From: CAYUPI01 sp964446585
Lineage (GTDB): Bacteria; Verrucomicrobiota; Verrucomicrobiia; Limisphaerales; UBA8199
DNA: 64,000 bases
Assembly (NCBI GenBank): GCA_964446585.1
Contig: CAYUPI010000007.1
Location: forward strand, 1 to 64,000
Reading direction: 5' to 3'
In this document: positions 52,293 through 60,464 of the stretch, one piece after another
How positions within the stretch are numbered: position 1 is the first letter of the stretch
Layout: every line of letters begins with the position of its first letter
The notes under the pieces: model-generated
The model's database searches: none
What the model was told of the DNA's origin: nothing
What the model saw: only the letters and a program-made list of their open reading frames with translations
Translations under genes and position numbers: made by a program

Positions 52293-54401
52293 GTGCCAAT
52301 CGGGAAATCCGTGGCTACAATCTTCGCTCGGAAGCAAGCCACGGAAAGCGTCGTGATCTTAAAAAATATACCGGAATGGCGGGACGGCGCGATCGGCGCT
52401 GCCCTCGCCATCGGTCTCGGCTGGCTGCTGCTGACGCCGCTGGGAGACGGGTTGGCCAATTTGAGCTACGAACTGCCGTTTGTGTTCCGCCCGAACATTC
52501 ACGTCGAGGATGCCGTGATCCTCTACATGGACGACGATTCGCATCTATATCTCCACCAACCGATCCACCAAGGATGGGACCGGTCGGTCCATGCTCGCAC
52601 CTTGGATCGGCTCAAGGAGTGGGGCGCCAGGGCCGTTGTGTTCGACGTGCTTTTCGAGGAATCGACGATGCCCGAGCAGGACAACGCGCTCGTGCAAGCC
52701 GTCCAACGACATGGAAACGTAATCGTCGCAGGTTCTATTGAGCCTCAGATCGAAGGCGGCGCGGTGATTGGCGCCAGAGAGAGGCGTCCTTTCACCAATG
52801 TGTTTCGTTGCGGCATAGCTGAAACTCCTGGCCCTGACCGCTTCGTGCGTCAACATTATCGCGACAACGCCTTTCATTCGCCCAGCCTTGCCCATGTCGT
52901 CGCCCAGGCGACCATGCCTACTCCACCTTCGGATCCTTCTGAGGCGCGCTGGATTAACTACTACGGGCCACCCGGAATAGTTCCATTTTTCAGCTATTAC
53001 CGGGTGCTTAGCAACGCTATCCCCGTCGAACAAATCTCAAAAAAGGTGGTTTTCATTGGCGAAAAGTTCGGCGTCGGTTTCACCGGCGGCCTCGGGACGG
53101 ATGACTTTCGCACACCCTACACACGCTGGACTGGAAACAAATCGCCAGGCACCGAAATTGTGGCCACTGCGTACCTGAATCTGCTGCGCCGGGATTGGCT
53201 GACCGAACTGCCAGGTATTTACGAGTTGCTGTTGGTGGTCGGCTGTGGGGCCTTGCTTGGCTTTGGTTTAGTCAGGTGCCAGCCGATGCGAGCGGCTGCT
53301 ATTGGGGCCGTTAGCGCGCTGCTGCTCTCCGGCGGTGCCATCCTTTTGACCTGGCAGAGCTTGGTCTGGTTTCCCTGGCTCATTCCCGTGGCCGTCCAAG
53401 TCCCCGCAGCCGTCTGTTGGTCAGTCTTGGGGCAGACCCGAAGGTTGCGTCAGCAAAAGCAGGCCTTGGAAGTGCAATTGGCTGCCGCACAGGTCGCTGC
53501 TCATTCTGCTGAAACGGCCGTTGATCAAAGGCCCACGATTTCTGTTGTGCCGGCGGAGCAGGCTCCGCCACCTATACCCGACCACACTCTCGTGCGGCCC
53601 ATCGGCCAGGGAGCTTATGGTGAGGTTTGGCTGGCCAGGGACATCATCGGCTCCTTCCACGCCGTCAAGGTCGTTTATCGGAACAAGTTCAAGGATTCGT
53701 CCCCCTTCGAGCGCGAGTTCCGCGGCATCCAAAAATTCACGCCCATTTCCCGCTCGCACCCCGGTTTCGTAAACGTCCTGCATGTGGGGCGAAATGATGA
53801 ACAGGGATATTTCTATTATATCATGGAATTAGGCGATGACCAGACCGGCGGCCAGAAAATCGATCCAGCCCGTTACTCCCCCAAAAACTTGAGCAACCAG
53901 CTCCGCCGTTCCGGGCGGTTGCCGCCCGAAGAGTGCCTGCAAATCGCACTCAACCTCTGCTCTGCCTTACACCACCTGCACCAGCACCAGCTCATCCATC
54001 GCGACATCAAGCCCGCTAACATCATCTTCGTCAACGGCGTTCCGAAGTTCGCCGACATCGGCCTGGTAACCGAAATGCGCGGCGCGGGTCGGGATGTGAC
54101 TTTTGTCGGCACCGAAGGCTATATTGCGCCAGAGGGGCCAGGCTCCGCTGCCGCCGATGTGTACAGCCTGGGTAGAGTCCTTTACGAAATCTCCACGGGG
54201 TTGGACCACGCACGATTCCCGGAATTGCCGACTGTCTTAATGGCCGACACCCTGGACACCCAATTCGTTCTCCGACTCAACAAAGTTGTCCTGAAGGCTT
54301 GTGAGAATGAGGTCGGGAAACGTTTTCAATCCGCCGCGGAAATGCACGCCGAGTTGGAGCGGTTGCTAACCGCTGTGCCCAAGGCAGGCTGGGACCCTTA
54401 A
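52293..54401 (+). CDS. CHASE2-domain membrane Ser/Thr protein kinase
   Basis: A 702-residue sensor kinase. A membrane segment at about 33-50 is followed by an extracytoplasmic CHASE2 domain (about 65-300; ARAVVFDVLFEES, VVFIGEKFG), then three hydrophobic segments (about 308-380), a short coiled coil, and a cytoplasmic kinase domain (about 430-700). Kinase motifs: GQGAYGEVW (G-loop), AVKVV (K459), HRDIKPANI (D571), and DIG instead of DFG. This is a typical Hanks-type order placed after, not before, the sensor. The GTG start lies in repeat-like sequence, so a later GTG near 52350 is possible. It ends 23 bp before the sigma factor gene, suggesting joint expression. Confidence 0.9.
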   Translation: MPIGKSVATIFARKQATESVVILKNIPEWRDGAIGAALAIGLGWLLLTPLGDGLANLSYELPFVFRPNIHVEDAVILYMDDDSHLYLHQPIHQGWDRSVHARTLDRLKEWGARAVVFDVLFEESTMPEQDNALVQAVQRHGNVIVAGSIEPQIEGGAVIGARERRPFTNVFRCGIAETPGPDRFVRQHYRDNAFHSPSLAHVVAQATMPTPPSDPSEARWINYYGPPGIVPFFSYYRVLSNAIPVEQISKKVVFIGEKFGVGFTGGLGTDDFRTPYTRWTGNKSPGTEIVATAYLNLLRRDWLTELPGIYELLLVVGCGALLGFGLVRCQPMRAAAIGAVSALLLSGGAILLTWQSLVWFPWLIPVAVQVPAAVCWSVLGQTRRLRQQKQALEVQLAAAQVAAHSAETAVDQRPTISVVPAEQAPPPIPDHTLVRPIGQGAYGEVWLARDIIGSFHAVKVVYRNKFKDSSPFEREFRGIQKFTPISRSHPGFVNVLHVGRNDEQGYFYYIMELGDDQTGGQKIDPARYSPKNLSNQLRRSGRLPPEECLQIALNLCSALHHLHQHQLIHRDIKPANIIFVNGVPKFADIGLVTEMRGAGRDVTFVGTEGYIAPEGPGSAAADVYSLGRVLYEISTGLDHARFPELPTVLMADTLDTQFVLRLNKVVLKACENEVGKRFQSAAEMHAELERLLTAVPKAGWDP

Positions 54402-54424
54402 ATGGCTGGCAAGATGCGTAACCT

Positions 54425-55054
54425 ATGACCTCTGACTCCAACGAATTCATCCCTACTCGCGCCAGCCTCTTAACCCGGCTCAAGCACTGGGACGATCAGG
54501 AGGGTTGGAAACGGTTCTTCGACACTTACTGGAAATTGATCTACAGCGTCAGCCGCAAGGCCGGTCTGGGCGACGCCGAGGCCCAGGATGTCGTGCAGGA
54601 GACGATTATCGCCGTCGCCAAAAAGATGCCGGAGTTCAAATATGACCCTGCGGTGGGCTCCTTCAAAGGCTGGCTGATGCAACTGACTCGCTGGCGCATT
54701 GTGGATCATGTCCGCAAACGCCAATACGGAAGCCAGGGCCAAAAGCTGCGCCGCGAGGAAACTTTGGACACCGCCCTGGCCGACCGCCAGCCCGATCCGG
54801 CGGCCTTCGATCTCGAATCAGTTTGGGACGAGGAATGGCACACGTATGCCTTGGCAGCAGGCTTGGAAAAGGCCAGGAGCCAGGTTAGCCCAGCCCAGTT
54901 TCAAATTTTCCACCTGCACGTCATCAAGAAACTGGCGGCCAAAGAAGTGGCCCAGCGGCTTGACGTGAAGCTCCAGGAGGTCTATTTCGCGCGATACAAA
55001 GTCGGCCGGATTGTGCAGAAGGAGATTAAGAGCTTAGAGAAGAAGATGGCTTAG
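54425..55054 (+). CDS. RNA polymerase sigma factor, ECF type
   Basis: A 209-residue sigma-70-family protein. Region 2 is at about 25-100 (GWKRFFDTYWKLIYSVSRKAG, AEAQDVVQETIIAVAKKM, FKGWLMQLTRWRIVDHVRKR), and region 4 is near the C-terminus (LHVIKKLAAKEVAQRLDV as the HTH). It resembles planctomycete/verrucomicrobial ECF groups that are encoded beside Ser/Thr kinases. No anti-sigma factor gene is next to it, so phosphorylation by the upstream kinase may control it (inference). The leader copies D-F begin shortly downstream, making it a candidate to read them. Confidence 0.92.
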   Translation: MTSDSNEFIPTRASLLTRLKHWDDQEGWKRFFDTYWKLIYSVSRKAGLGDAEAQDVVQETIIAVAKKMPEFKYDPAVGSFKGWLMQLTRWRIVDHVRKRQYGSQGQKLRREETLDTALADRQPDPAAFDLESVWDEEWHTYALAAGLEKARSQVSPAQFQIFHLHVIKKLAAKEVAQRLDVKLQEVYFARYKVGRIVQKEIKSLEKKMA

Positions 55055-55074
55055 AACCAAGAAGCCAAGCACCA

Positions 55075-55235
55075 AGCTTCAAGCTCCAGAGAAGCGCCAA
55101 ATCCCAAAACCCCAATCCCAAGCCCTGATATTGCTCGTAGAGCGACGCTCGTTTGGGGCTTGAGGTGTTGAGACTTGAGATTCGAGATCTTTTTGGGGTT
55201 TGGGATTTGGATGTTGGATTTTGGGCCTCATCCGT
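55075..55235. repeat. dispersed repeat block of TCCCAAAACCCC type
   Basis: Runs such as AAATCCCAAAACCCCAATCC, its reverse-complement-like GGGTTTGGGATTTGG, and a TTGAGACTTGAGATTCGAGA stretch form a degenerate inverted block. It is then followed by ATCCGTGCCCATCCGTGGTG (about 55314-55335) before leader copy D. No gene is recognised in the 415-bp spacer 55055-55469. Confidence 0.55.
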
Positions 55236-55344
55236 ACTACAATCATGCGAATCTTTGTTTTTTCGACAAAGAATTTTTCCGTGTGGTTGCGGCGTGAGCC
55301 GCGCCAGGTGAATCCGTGCCCATCCGTGGTGAGGATTTTCGCCT

Positions 55345-55425
55345 CAAAAAAAATCTCACATTCTTTCAAAAACGCCCTTTTCGTCCCGAATCCACTGGTG
55401 GGAAGAACGAAACTACGTTCGGACC
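55345..55425 (+). promoter_or_regulatory. conserved leader element, copy D
   Basis: Contains TTCTTTCAAAAACGCC, CCCGAATCC, TGGTGGGAA and GAACG-AAACTA-CGTTC (55405-55420), with TGGT/ACCA pairing outside. The ATG of peptide D is 49 bases after the palindrome across an A/C-rich spacer. Confidence 0.8.
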
Positions 55426-55469
55426 AAAGCAGACAGCAAACAAATACAAATCGAACAAAACACAAAACT

Positions 55470-55763
55470 ATGAAAATCAAAACCAACATCAAAGCCGGTG
55501 GAAGCACGCTAAACCACAACGAAACCCTGGTGCGTCCGGCGATGCGCCGCAGCCTCAAGGTCAAGACCAGCATCAAGGCTGGCGGACAAACCCTGAACCA
55601 CAACCAAACACTCAGCCGTGGCCTGAAGGTGAAGACGAATGTCCGGGCAGGCGGACAGACGATGAACCACAATCAAGCCCTTGTGCGCGGGCTGAAAGTC
55701 CGGACGGGCCTCAAGGCGGGCGCGATGACAGCCAACCACAACGAGACCATCGTTCGGGGTTAG
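55470..55763 (+). CDS. tandem-repeat peptide, KTNIKAGG/NHNETLVRG family (peptide D)
   Basis: A 97-residue protein with four units: residues 1-28 (with the extra PAMRRS-type ending), 29-51, 52-74 and 75-97. The last unit has KAGAMTANHNET, where GA replaces GG. It shares unit order and flanking DNA with peptide F, so the two are duplicates with different unit numbers. No signal peptide, no membrane segment, rich in K, R, N, T and G. Preceded by leader copy D, no Shine-Dalgarno. Function unknown. Confidence 0.78.
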   Translation: MKIKTNIKAGGSTLNHNETLVRPAMRRSLKVKTSIKAGGQTLNHNQTLSRGLKVKTNVRAGGQTMNHNQALVRGLKVRTGLKAGAMTANHNETIVRG

Positions 55764-56081
55764 CCGAGGTGGGGCCAGCAGAGCTGCGTACCAGGCCCTT
55801 GCCTGGAGGCATGCTTCAAACGGGTTCATGAGACCGATGCGGTCCTCCTGAGCCCATTTTTGTCTGGCTCCGCGCGGGTTGGCTGCCCACGACCGGTTGA
55901 ACCAGACGCGACCGAGGTAACGAGACGCCTACCGCCTCTTATTTACCCGAGCCGTCCAAAGCTCGCCCGAAAGCGACTTGCCGGGGCGCCGCGACCGGTT
56001 AATTTCGCACTATGTCAAGTGTGGCGAACAAGCATGTGGTTTCCCCCCGTCAGTTGCTCCATGCGACGAATACCCCCACTT
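55764..56081. other. spacer after peptide D
   Basis: The first 70 bases (GTTAGCCGAGGTGGGGCCAG and on) resemble the sequence after peptide F, further evidence of duplication. The rest shows no gene, promoter or RNA that I recognise. Confidence 0.4.
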
Positions 56082-57188
56082 ATGTCTGAGCTGCAGCAGG
56101 TTGCTAAGGCTTGCCGGCTCCACGATCAGGCCGTGGCCTTACGCGCTGAGGGGCAGTACCGGCAGGCCGAGCGATCAGCGCTTCAGGCGCTGGCCTTACT
56201 GGAAACGAGTCAGGGGCCGAATCACCCCGACGTGGCCAATGTGTTGAACAACCTGGCGGGCCTTTACCTGGATAAAGGCGATTGCTCGGCGGCGGGGGCG
56301 GTTTGGTTGCGCTCGGTCAAAATCATGGAACGGTTTGCGCGGGACGGCGGAGATGCCGCCCGAATTCGCGTCCAAGCCTTGAATGGCCTGGCCACGTTTT
56401 ACCGGCTTCAAGGAGACTACCGTAAGGCCGCGGCGCGTTTCAGAAAGGCGTTGGCGATCGCAGAGAAGAAGCTGGGGCCAAAGGATCTCGAAGTCGCCTC
56501 CACGCTCAACAATCTCGGGGTGGTGTTTAAATACCAAAACCGCTTTGCCCAAGCTGAGCGGTTTTATCGGCGCGCACTGACGATCATGGAGAAGGCGCTC
56601 GGGCCGGCCCACCCGAATTTAGCGACGGTGTATCATAATCTCGGAGGCCTGGAGCATGAGCGGGGCCGCTATGCGCGGGGCGAGCCCTTCGCCCGGCGCT
56701 CGGTGGAAATTCGGCAGCGCGCACTGGGATCCAACCACGTGGAAGTGGCAGCGGACCTGGCGGCGCTGGCCGGGCTGCTGGATGGGCAGGGCAAGGACGA
56801 TGAAGCTGAGGCGCTTTACCGTCGGGCGCTGCGCATCTTCAGGCGCGCCTACGGCACGGAGCATTACGAATTGGCGGTCAATTACAACAATCTGGCGGCC
56901 ATAAAACATCGGAAAGGCAACCACGCCGAAGCGGAGCGGCTCTACAAACGAGCGCTGGCCATCAAAGAAAAGCTCCTGGGTGCCAACCATGCGGACGTTG
57001 CGATGACGCTGAACAATCTGGGAGTATTTTACAAATCTCAGGGCAGGTTCCCGGAAGCCGAGCCATTATTTAGGCGCGCATTGGCCATCTTCAGGAAAAC
57101 CTTCGGGCCCAAACACACCAAGGTAACCATCTGCCAGGAAAATTGTTCCGATTTGCTGCGCGCGAAAAAAGCCGCCGCGCAGAGGTAG
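56082..57188 (+). CDS. TPR protein (kinesin-light-chain-like repeats)
   Basis: A soluble protein of about 368 residues from the chosen ATG at 56082 (MSELQQVAKACRLHDQ); ATG 56061 and longer starts in the same frame are less attractive because the upstream residues have odd composition. Seven or more 42-residue TPR units of the kinesin light chain type follow, with wording such as HPDVANVLNNLAGLYLDKGD, VASTLNNLGVVFKYQNR and YRRALTIMEKALGP. Such proteins act as scaffolds or in signalling, often near Ser/Thr kinases; partners here are unknown. No signal peptide. Confidence 0.8.
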   Translation: MSELQQVAKACRLHDQAVALRAEGQYRQAERSALQALALLETSQGPNHPDVANVLNNLAGLYLDKGDCSAAGAVWLRSVKIMERFARDGGDAARIRVQALNGLATFYRLQGDYRKAAARFRKALAIAEKKLGPKDLEVASTLNNLGVVFKYQNRFAQAERFYRRALTIMEKALGPAHPNLATVYHNLGGLEHERGRYARGEPFARRSVEIRQRALGSNHVEVAADLAALAGLLDGQGKDDEAEALYRRALRIFRRAYGTEHYELAVNYNNLAAIKHRKGNHAEAERLYKRALAIKEKLLGANHADVAMTLNNLGVFYKSQGRFPEAEPLFRRALAIFRKTFGPKHTKVTICQENCSDLLRAKKAAAQR

Positions 57189-57258
57189 GGCGCGGTGTCC
57201 TCACCGCGCCGGGGCCGATGTGAACAATCTGCGGCGGCGTGGGGACACGCCGCCCTAC
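57185..57258. repeat. REP-like element, left of RAYT gene
   Basis: Bounded by GTAGGG and CCCTAC, it holds two hairpins: GGCGCGGTG-TCCT-CACCGCGCC (57189-57210) and GGCGGCGTG-GGGA-CACGCCGCC (57233-57254). It overlaps the end of the RAYT gene. Confidence 0.8.
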
Positions 57259-57722
57259 CAGTGCGGCGGAGGGCGATCGTTCGGCCGGTAAATCCACGGC
57301 CATTCTTCGGGTCGTTCGCATAGACCCCACCGGACTGGGTTCATCAAGATATAGGCGGTCTTTTCCTCCAATTGATGATGATCCCGCAGCCGATGATCGA
57401 AAAAGTCTCTCTGCCATTTTACCCCGTGGTTGCGGGCCAGGAACTTCTTCCAATCGGTCACCGTGGTTTTCAGGCTGGGCTCGGGCGGCACGGCAATAAT
57501 CCCATGCAGGTGATCGGGCATTAAGAGCAGCAACCGGCAATGCCACCTGAACTTCTCATGATAAAACGCGGCCGCCGCCAGAACGGTGTCACCCGGTCCC
57601 GCCCTGCAGAGGTGGTTTTGGCCACGCGGCTCGCAATTGATGGTAATGAAGAAGAAGCTTCCAGCGGGTACCCATTGCGGGACGGTGTGCGGCAAGCGCT
57701 TGCGGCTCGGTAAATCGTCCAT
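57255..57722 (-). CDS. REP-associated tyrosine transposase (RAYT, IS200/IS605-like)
   Basis: A single-strand HUH-type transposase of the Y1 family that mobilises REP sequences. The chosen ATG at 57722 gives MDDLPSRKRLPHTVPQW, the usual start, and 155 residues; the frame upstream runs into the flanking REP. The HUH histidines are in LLLMPDHLHGIIAVP, the catalytic tyrosine in KTAYILMNPVRWGL, and WPWIY closes the fold. REP elements lie on both sides (57185-57258 and 57760-57832). Part of it is duplicated with apparent identity 3206 bp to the right. It appears intact and may be active. Confidence 0.88.
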   Translation of the reverse strand: MDDLPSRKRLPHTVPQWVPAGSFFFITINCEPRGQNHLCRAGPGDTVLAAAAFYHEKFRWHCRLLLLMPDHLHGIIAVPPEPSLKTTVTDWKKFLARNHGVKWQRDFFDHRLRDHHQLEEKTAYILMNPVRWGLCERPEEWPWIYRPNDRPPPHW

Positions 57723-57759
57723 GAGCGAGGGCGATTGTAGCAGAAGCTCCCCATTTTGG

Positions 57760-57832
57760 GTAGGGGCCAAGTGTCCTCACCGCGCCGTATTTGTGGTGCG
57801 GCTCGCGGCGGCGTGGGGACACGCCGCACTAC
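57760..57832. repeat. REP-like element, right of RAYT gene
   Basis: Begins GTAGGGGCCAAGTGTCCTCAC and ends GGGGACACGCCGCACTAC. Its second hairpin, GGCGGCGTG-GGGA-CACGCCGC, is conserved relative to the left element; its first hairpin is imperfect. It lies about 40 bp upstream of the RAYT start codon. Confidence 0.8.
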
Positions 57833-57952
57833 CATTTCGGAGGCCGATCGTTAGGCCAATAAATCCACGGCAGCCCACATCCGGGTTTGGAGTCTCAAGG
57901 TTCCTTTGCGACTTGTCCCGGATTTGGGGTTTGGATTTTCTTCCGTTGGTCA

Positions 57953-58016
57953 CCTCAAAGAATTTTTCAAAAACCGCCCTCTCCGCCTCGAATCCACCTC
58001 TGGAAACAGAAATAAC
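57953..58016 (+). promoter_or_regulatory. variant leader element, copy G
   Basis: Shares AATTTTTCAAAAACCGCCC and CCTCGAATCCACC with the six main copies, but GGTGGGAAGAACG is replaced by TCTGGAAACAG and the GAACG/CGTTC palindrome is absent. The ATG of the 46-aa peptide follows after about 25 bases, with an AGAAAGG Shine-Dalgarno. Confidence 0.65.
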
Positions 58017-58040
58017 CAACCAAGAAGAAAGGCACTGAAC

Positions 58041-58181
58041 ATGAAAACAAACAGCAAATACGATTTGAAAACCGAGTTGACCCGATTGGACCGCATCGCC
58101 CTTCACTTGCGCTGCCTGGTGCGCGACCACAAATTCCGCTGGCACCTGGCCGGCGTGTTGCGCGAAGTAGCCCTCCACTGA
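58041..58181 (+). CDS. 46-residue peptide, second family (peptide G)
   Basis: A peptide starting MKTNSKYDLKTELTRLDRI and ending WHLAGVLREVALH. It has no hydrophobic segment long enough for a membrane and is basic and amphipathic. A near-identical paralog (peptide H) is encoded at 61255, with only three residue differences, so the sequence is under selection or recently copied. AGAAAGG lies before the ATG and a perfect 13-bp intrinsic terminator follows, making a complete monocistronic unit. It lacks the KAGG/NHN pattern. Function unknown. Confidence 0.75.
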   Translation: MKTNSKYDLKTELTRLDRIALHLRCLVRDHKFRWHLAGVLREVALH

Positions 58182-58206
58182 ACCCCTCCTTGTTTGCCCT
58201 TGACAC

Positions 58207-58255
58207 CGGTGGCTTTGGATTTCCCGGTCTTTCCAAAGCCACCGCTTCTTTTTGG
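58207..58255 (+). terminator. intrinsic terminator after peptide G
   Basis: CGGTGGCTTTGGA (58207-58219) pairs perfectly with TCCAAAGCCACCG (58232-58244) and is followed by CTTCTTTTTGG. It begins 25 bases after the stop codon. The remaining spacer to 58452 carries a CACAGATTTCACGG-type dispersed repeat (about 58290-58325). Confidence 0.88.
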
Positions 58256-58452
58256 CCTTGCCGCCGGTCCCGGCAGCAGAAGGTCTTAACCACGGAGTTC
58301 ATGGGTTTCACAGATTTCACGGAATGAAGAAGTTGGTCTGGCCTCTGCATCACATGCGGCTGCTGAATCCTCAACACTGCTCCAGAAATTTTGTCCTTTT
58401 CAATGGTATCTGTGGAATCCGAAGTGAAGGTGTTTGCCCCTTTGTCCGCCAA

Positions 58453-58533
58453 CGAAAAAAATTTCACATTTTTTCAAAACCGCACTTCTTGCCCCGAATC
58501 CACTGGTGGGAAGGACGAAACGTCGTTCAGACC
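58453..58533 (+). promoter_or_regulatory. conserved leader element, copy E
   Basis: Contains TTTTTTCAAAACCGCAC, CCCCGAATCC, TGGTGGGAA and GGACG-AAACGT-CGTTC (58513-58528), one mismatch in the palindrome. TGGT/ACCA pairs outside. Peptide E starts 50 bases after the palindrome. Confidence 0.8.
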
Positions 58534-58578
58534 AAAAACTAAACAATAAACAAATAAATCAACAACAAAACACAAAAC

Positions 58579-58824
58579 ATGAAAATCAAGACCAACATCA
58601 AAGCCGGTGGACCCGCCCTTAACCACAACCAGACCGCCATCCGCGAGCGGGCCAAGACGACCGGGCTGAAGGTGAGGACCATTGTCAAGGCTGGCTCACT
58701 CACCAACAACCACAACCAGACCGCCGTGCGCGAACGGGCCAAGACGACCGGGCTGAAGGTGAAGACCATTGTCAAGGCTGGCGCACTGACCAACAACCAC
58801 AACCAGACCGCCGTGCGCGGCTGA
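58579..58824 (+). CDS. tandem-repeat peptide, KTNIKAGG family (peptide E)
   Basis: An 81-residue protein with three units of 29, 29 and 23 residues. Units 1 and 2 carry an extra ERAKTTG linker. The glycine pair varies: KAGG in unit 1, KAGS in unit 2, KAGA in unit 3, and the second half is NHNQTAVRE/G. The GG/GS/GA series is the range accepted by double-glycine-type peptidases, which is suggestive, but the upstream residues do not fit a classical leader. Leader copy E precedes it; no Shine-Dalgarno. Confidence 0.78.
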   Translation: MKIKTNIKAGGPALNHNQTAIRERAKTTGLKVRTIVKAGSLTNNHNQTAVRERAKTTGLKVKTIVKAGALTNNHNQTAVRG

Positions 58825-58927
58825 CGAAAGGCGACGGCCGGGCCAGCGAAGTGGCTTGACTTCATCCTCAGCTTTGGGCCACGCTGGCCAAAGCCTTCTT
58901 GTGTGCACCCGTGGTCGAGGTATCGCT

Positions 58928-60241
58928 ATGAGCTCCAGGTTGTCCGTGCCAGAAACAGACACAGCCTTCGAAGTCATCGAAGCCATGCCAGGGTTCTGCA
59001 AGTTGACCAAACGCTCTGGGACCTTGGACGGGAACCTGCCCTTACGTGCAGCCCAACACTGCATGCCGGTGGTTGAAGGCAGCGCCGCAGGCTTTCAAAT
59101 CGAACTTCTCCAGCCGATAACTCTGGCCCGTGGCAGGACGCGGCGGGTGGTTATGGACATGACCCCAGTTGCCTACCAACAAACCGAAGAGCAAGCGCCT
59201 AAGGTTCTCCAGGATCTTTTGAAGCGCGGATTGCTGAAGCCGGGGGGCCATTGGGAGAAACTATTCCAAAAGAGCGCAATTCCCATGAGTGGTACGCGTG
59301 TAAGATTCTGGACGGGGCATCTCGTGCGCCCAAGGCCTGGATACTGGTTGTTCATTTCCGGGGCTTTTAACCGCCGCAGCCGGGTGAGGGTCATTGAGCA
59401 CGCCGTTTGCGACCCGAACGGGTGGGTTCCGCTGACCCTTGAGATCGACGGGAGTGCGCTCGGCCGGGAGTCATTGTGGATCGAGAACGAAATTGCATGT
59501 GTTATGCCCATTGTTCCCGGCATGGATATTTCGCTATCGCGTCTCGAAGGCTCATTGGACGCTGGCCGTAGGTTTTGTGAGTTTTACGACGCGAGTTATT
59601 TCCAGCAAAAGCCGTTACACCCCACGGGGCGGTACCGGAAATTACTTTCCGGCGCTCCTAAGACCATCGCCGACCAGGGAACATCCCTGTTCACCTTCGC
59701 TGGACCTGCCACTCATAGCATCGTCTCGATCGACAGATTTGCCACCCCTAATGGATTTGCCAGGAAGCCAGGAGACGGCCTAAGCATGAAGTATGTCCTT
59801 GTCCGTAACATCGCGAGAATCAAGGCGGAGTGGGATGGTCAATGTTTCATGGAATCTGAGACGCGTATTCCCGAACGAGAGATAACGCGTCTCAAAGCGC
59901 TTTTTTTGAAACATTACGGCGAAGAGGCTTTGCAAAATGCCTGCGAATTCCTGGAGCGGTACTTTTACACCCAAAAACGCGACGACCCAACCTTTCTGAT
60001 CGCACCGTGGGCTTTCATGGCGACACCCAGCGGTTGGTGGTCGCTCTTAGATGGTTATCATGGAGACAAGTACGATGGTATGCGCGGAGTTATCGCCACT
60101 GACATCTTTCAAGGATTAGGCATGGTCTATCGACTTTACGGTCCATGCCGGATTTCCTTACAGGTTGGTGCGCCCTTGATGAGGATCATGCCCGTGCCGC
60201 GCAACGTGTTGCGTGTTTCCTACGCAACCCAATCACTTTGA
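58928..60241 (+). CDS. unrecognised protein, possibly DUF6065-like
   Basis: A 437-residue soluble protein from the ATG at 58928, which follows GAGG by seven bases; the frame is open 24 codons further up. The segments LPLRAAQHCMPVVEGSAAGFQ, GVIATDIFQGLGMVYRLYGP and SLQVGAPLMRIMPVPR have the spacing I remember from DUF6065-type proteins, some of which sit near peptide natural-product genes. That comparison is from memory and weak. No catalytic motif, signal or membrane segment is evident. It lies between peptide E and the second RAYT copy, and might be a tailoring or accessory protein. Confidence 0.6.
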   Translation: MSSRLSVPETDTAFEVIEAMPGFCKLTKRSGTLDGNLPLRAAQHCMPVVEGSAAGFQIELLQPITLARGRTRRVVMDMTPVAYQQTEEQAPKVLQDLLKRGLLKPGGHWEKLFQKSAIPMSGTRVRFWTGHLVRPRPGYWLFISGAFNRRSRVRVIEHAVCDPNGWVPLTLEIDGSALGRESLWIENEIACVMPIVPGMDISLSRLEGSLDAGRRFCEFYDASYFQQKPLHPTGRYRKLLSGAPKTIADQGTSLFTFAGPATHSIVSIDRFATPNGFARKPGDGLSMKYVLVRNIARIKAEWDGQCFMESETRIPEREITRLKALFLKHYGEEALQNACEFLERYFYTQKRDDPTFLIAPWAFMATPSGWWSLLDGYHGDKYDGMRGVIATDIFQGLGMVYRLYGPCRISLQVGAPLMRIMPVPRNVLRVSYATQSL

Positions 60242-60464
60242 CAACGGCCACTTGCGGCAGGGCAGTACTTCGATGCATTGGAAAAACGCGCGCGCAGAGG
60301 CCCACCCCCGAGGCTGAGAAGGACTTGGCTTCTTCGCGTGCATCCTACATTCTTGGTGGCCCCTGCCGCCTCGGAAGTAGCGCAGATTTGGAATTGACTT
60401 TGTAATCTGCTCTATCACGGACTTGTAACCCGCCGGGCCTCGGCGTTTTCGGGGCGCGTTTGTA

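Larger units (their letters stand above)
57421..58255. repeat. segmental duplication, copy 1
   Basis: Matches 60627-61466. The first 453 bp (57421-57873; the 5' two thirds of the RAYT gene and the REP) look identical by eye at a constant offset of 3206. The following part (leader variant, 46-aa peptide and terminator) is clearly homologous but diverged by scattered substitutions and short indels. Confidence 0.85.

Noticed and set aside
55345..55425. Leader element as a sigma-54 promoter
   Set aside because: No TGGCAC-N5-TTGCA spacing is present in any copy; the conserved GTGGGAA and GAACG/CGTTC do not fit -24/-12.
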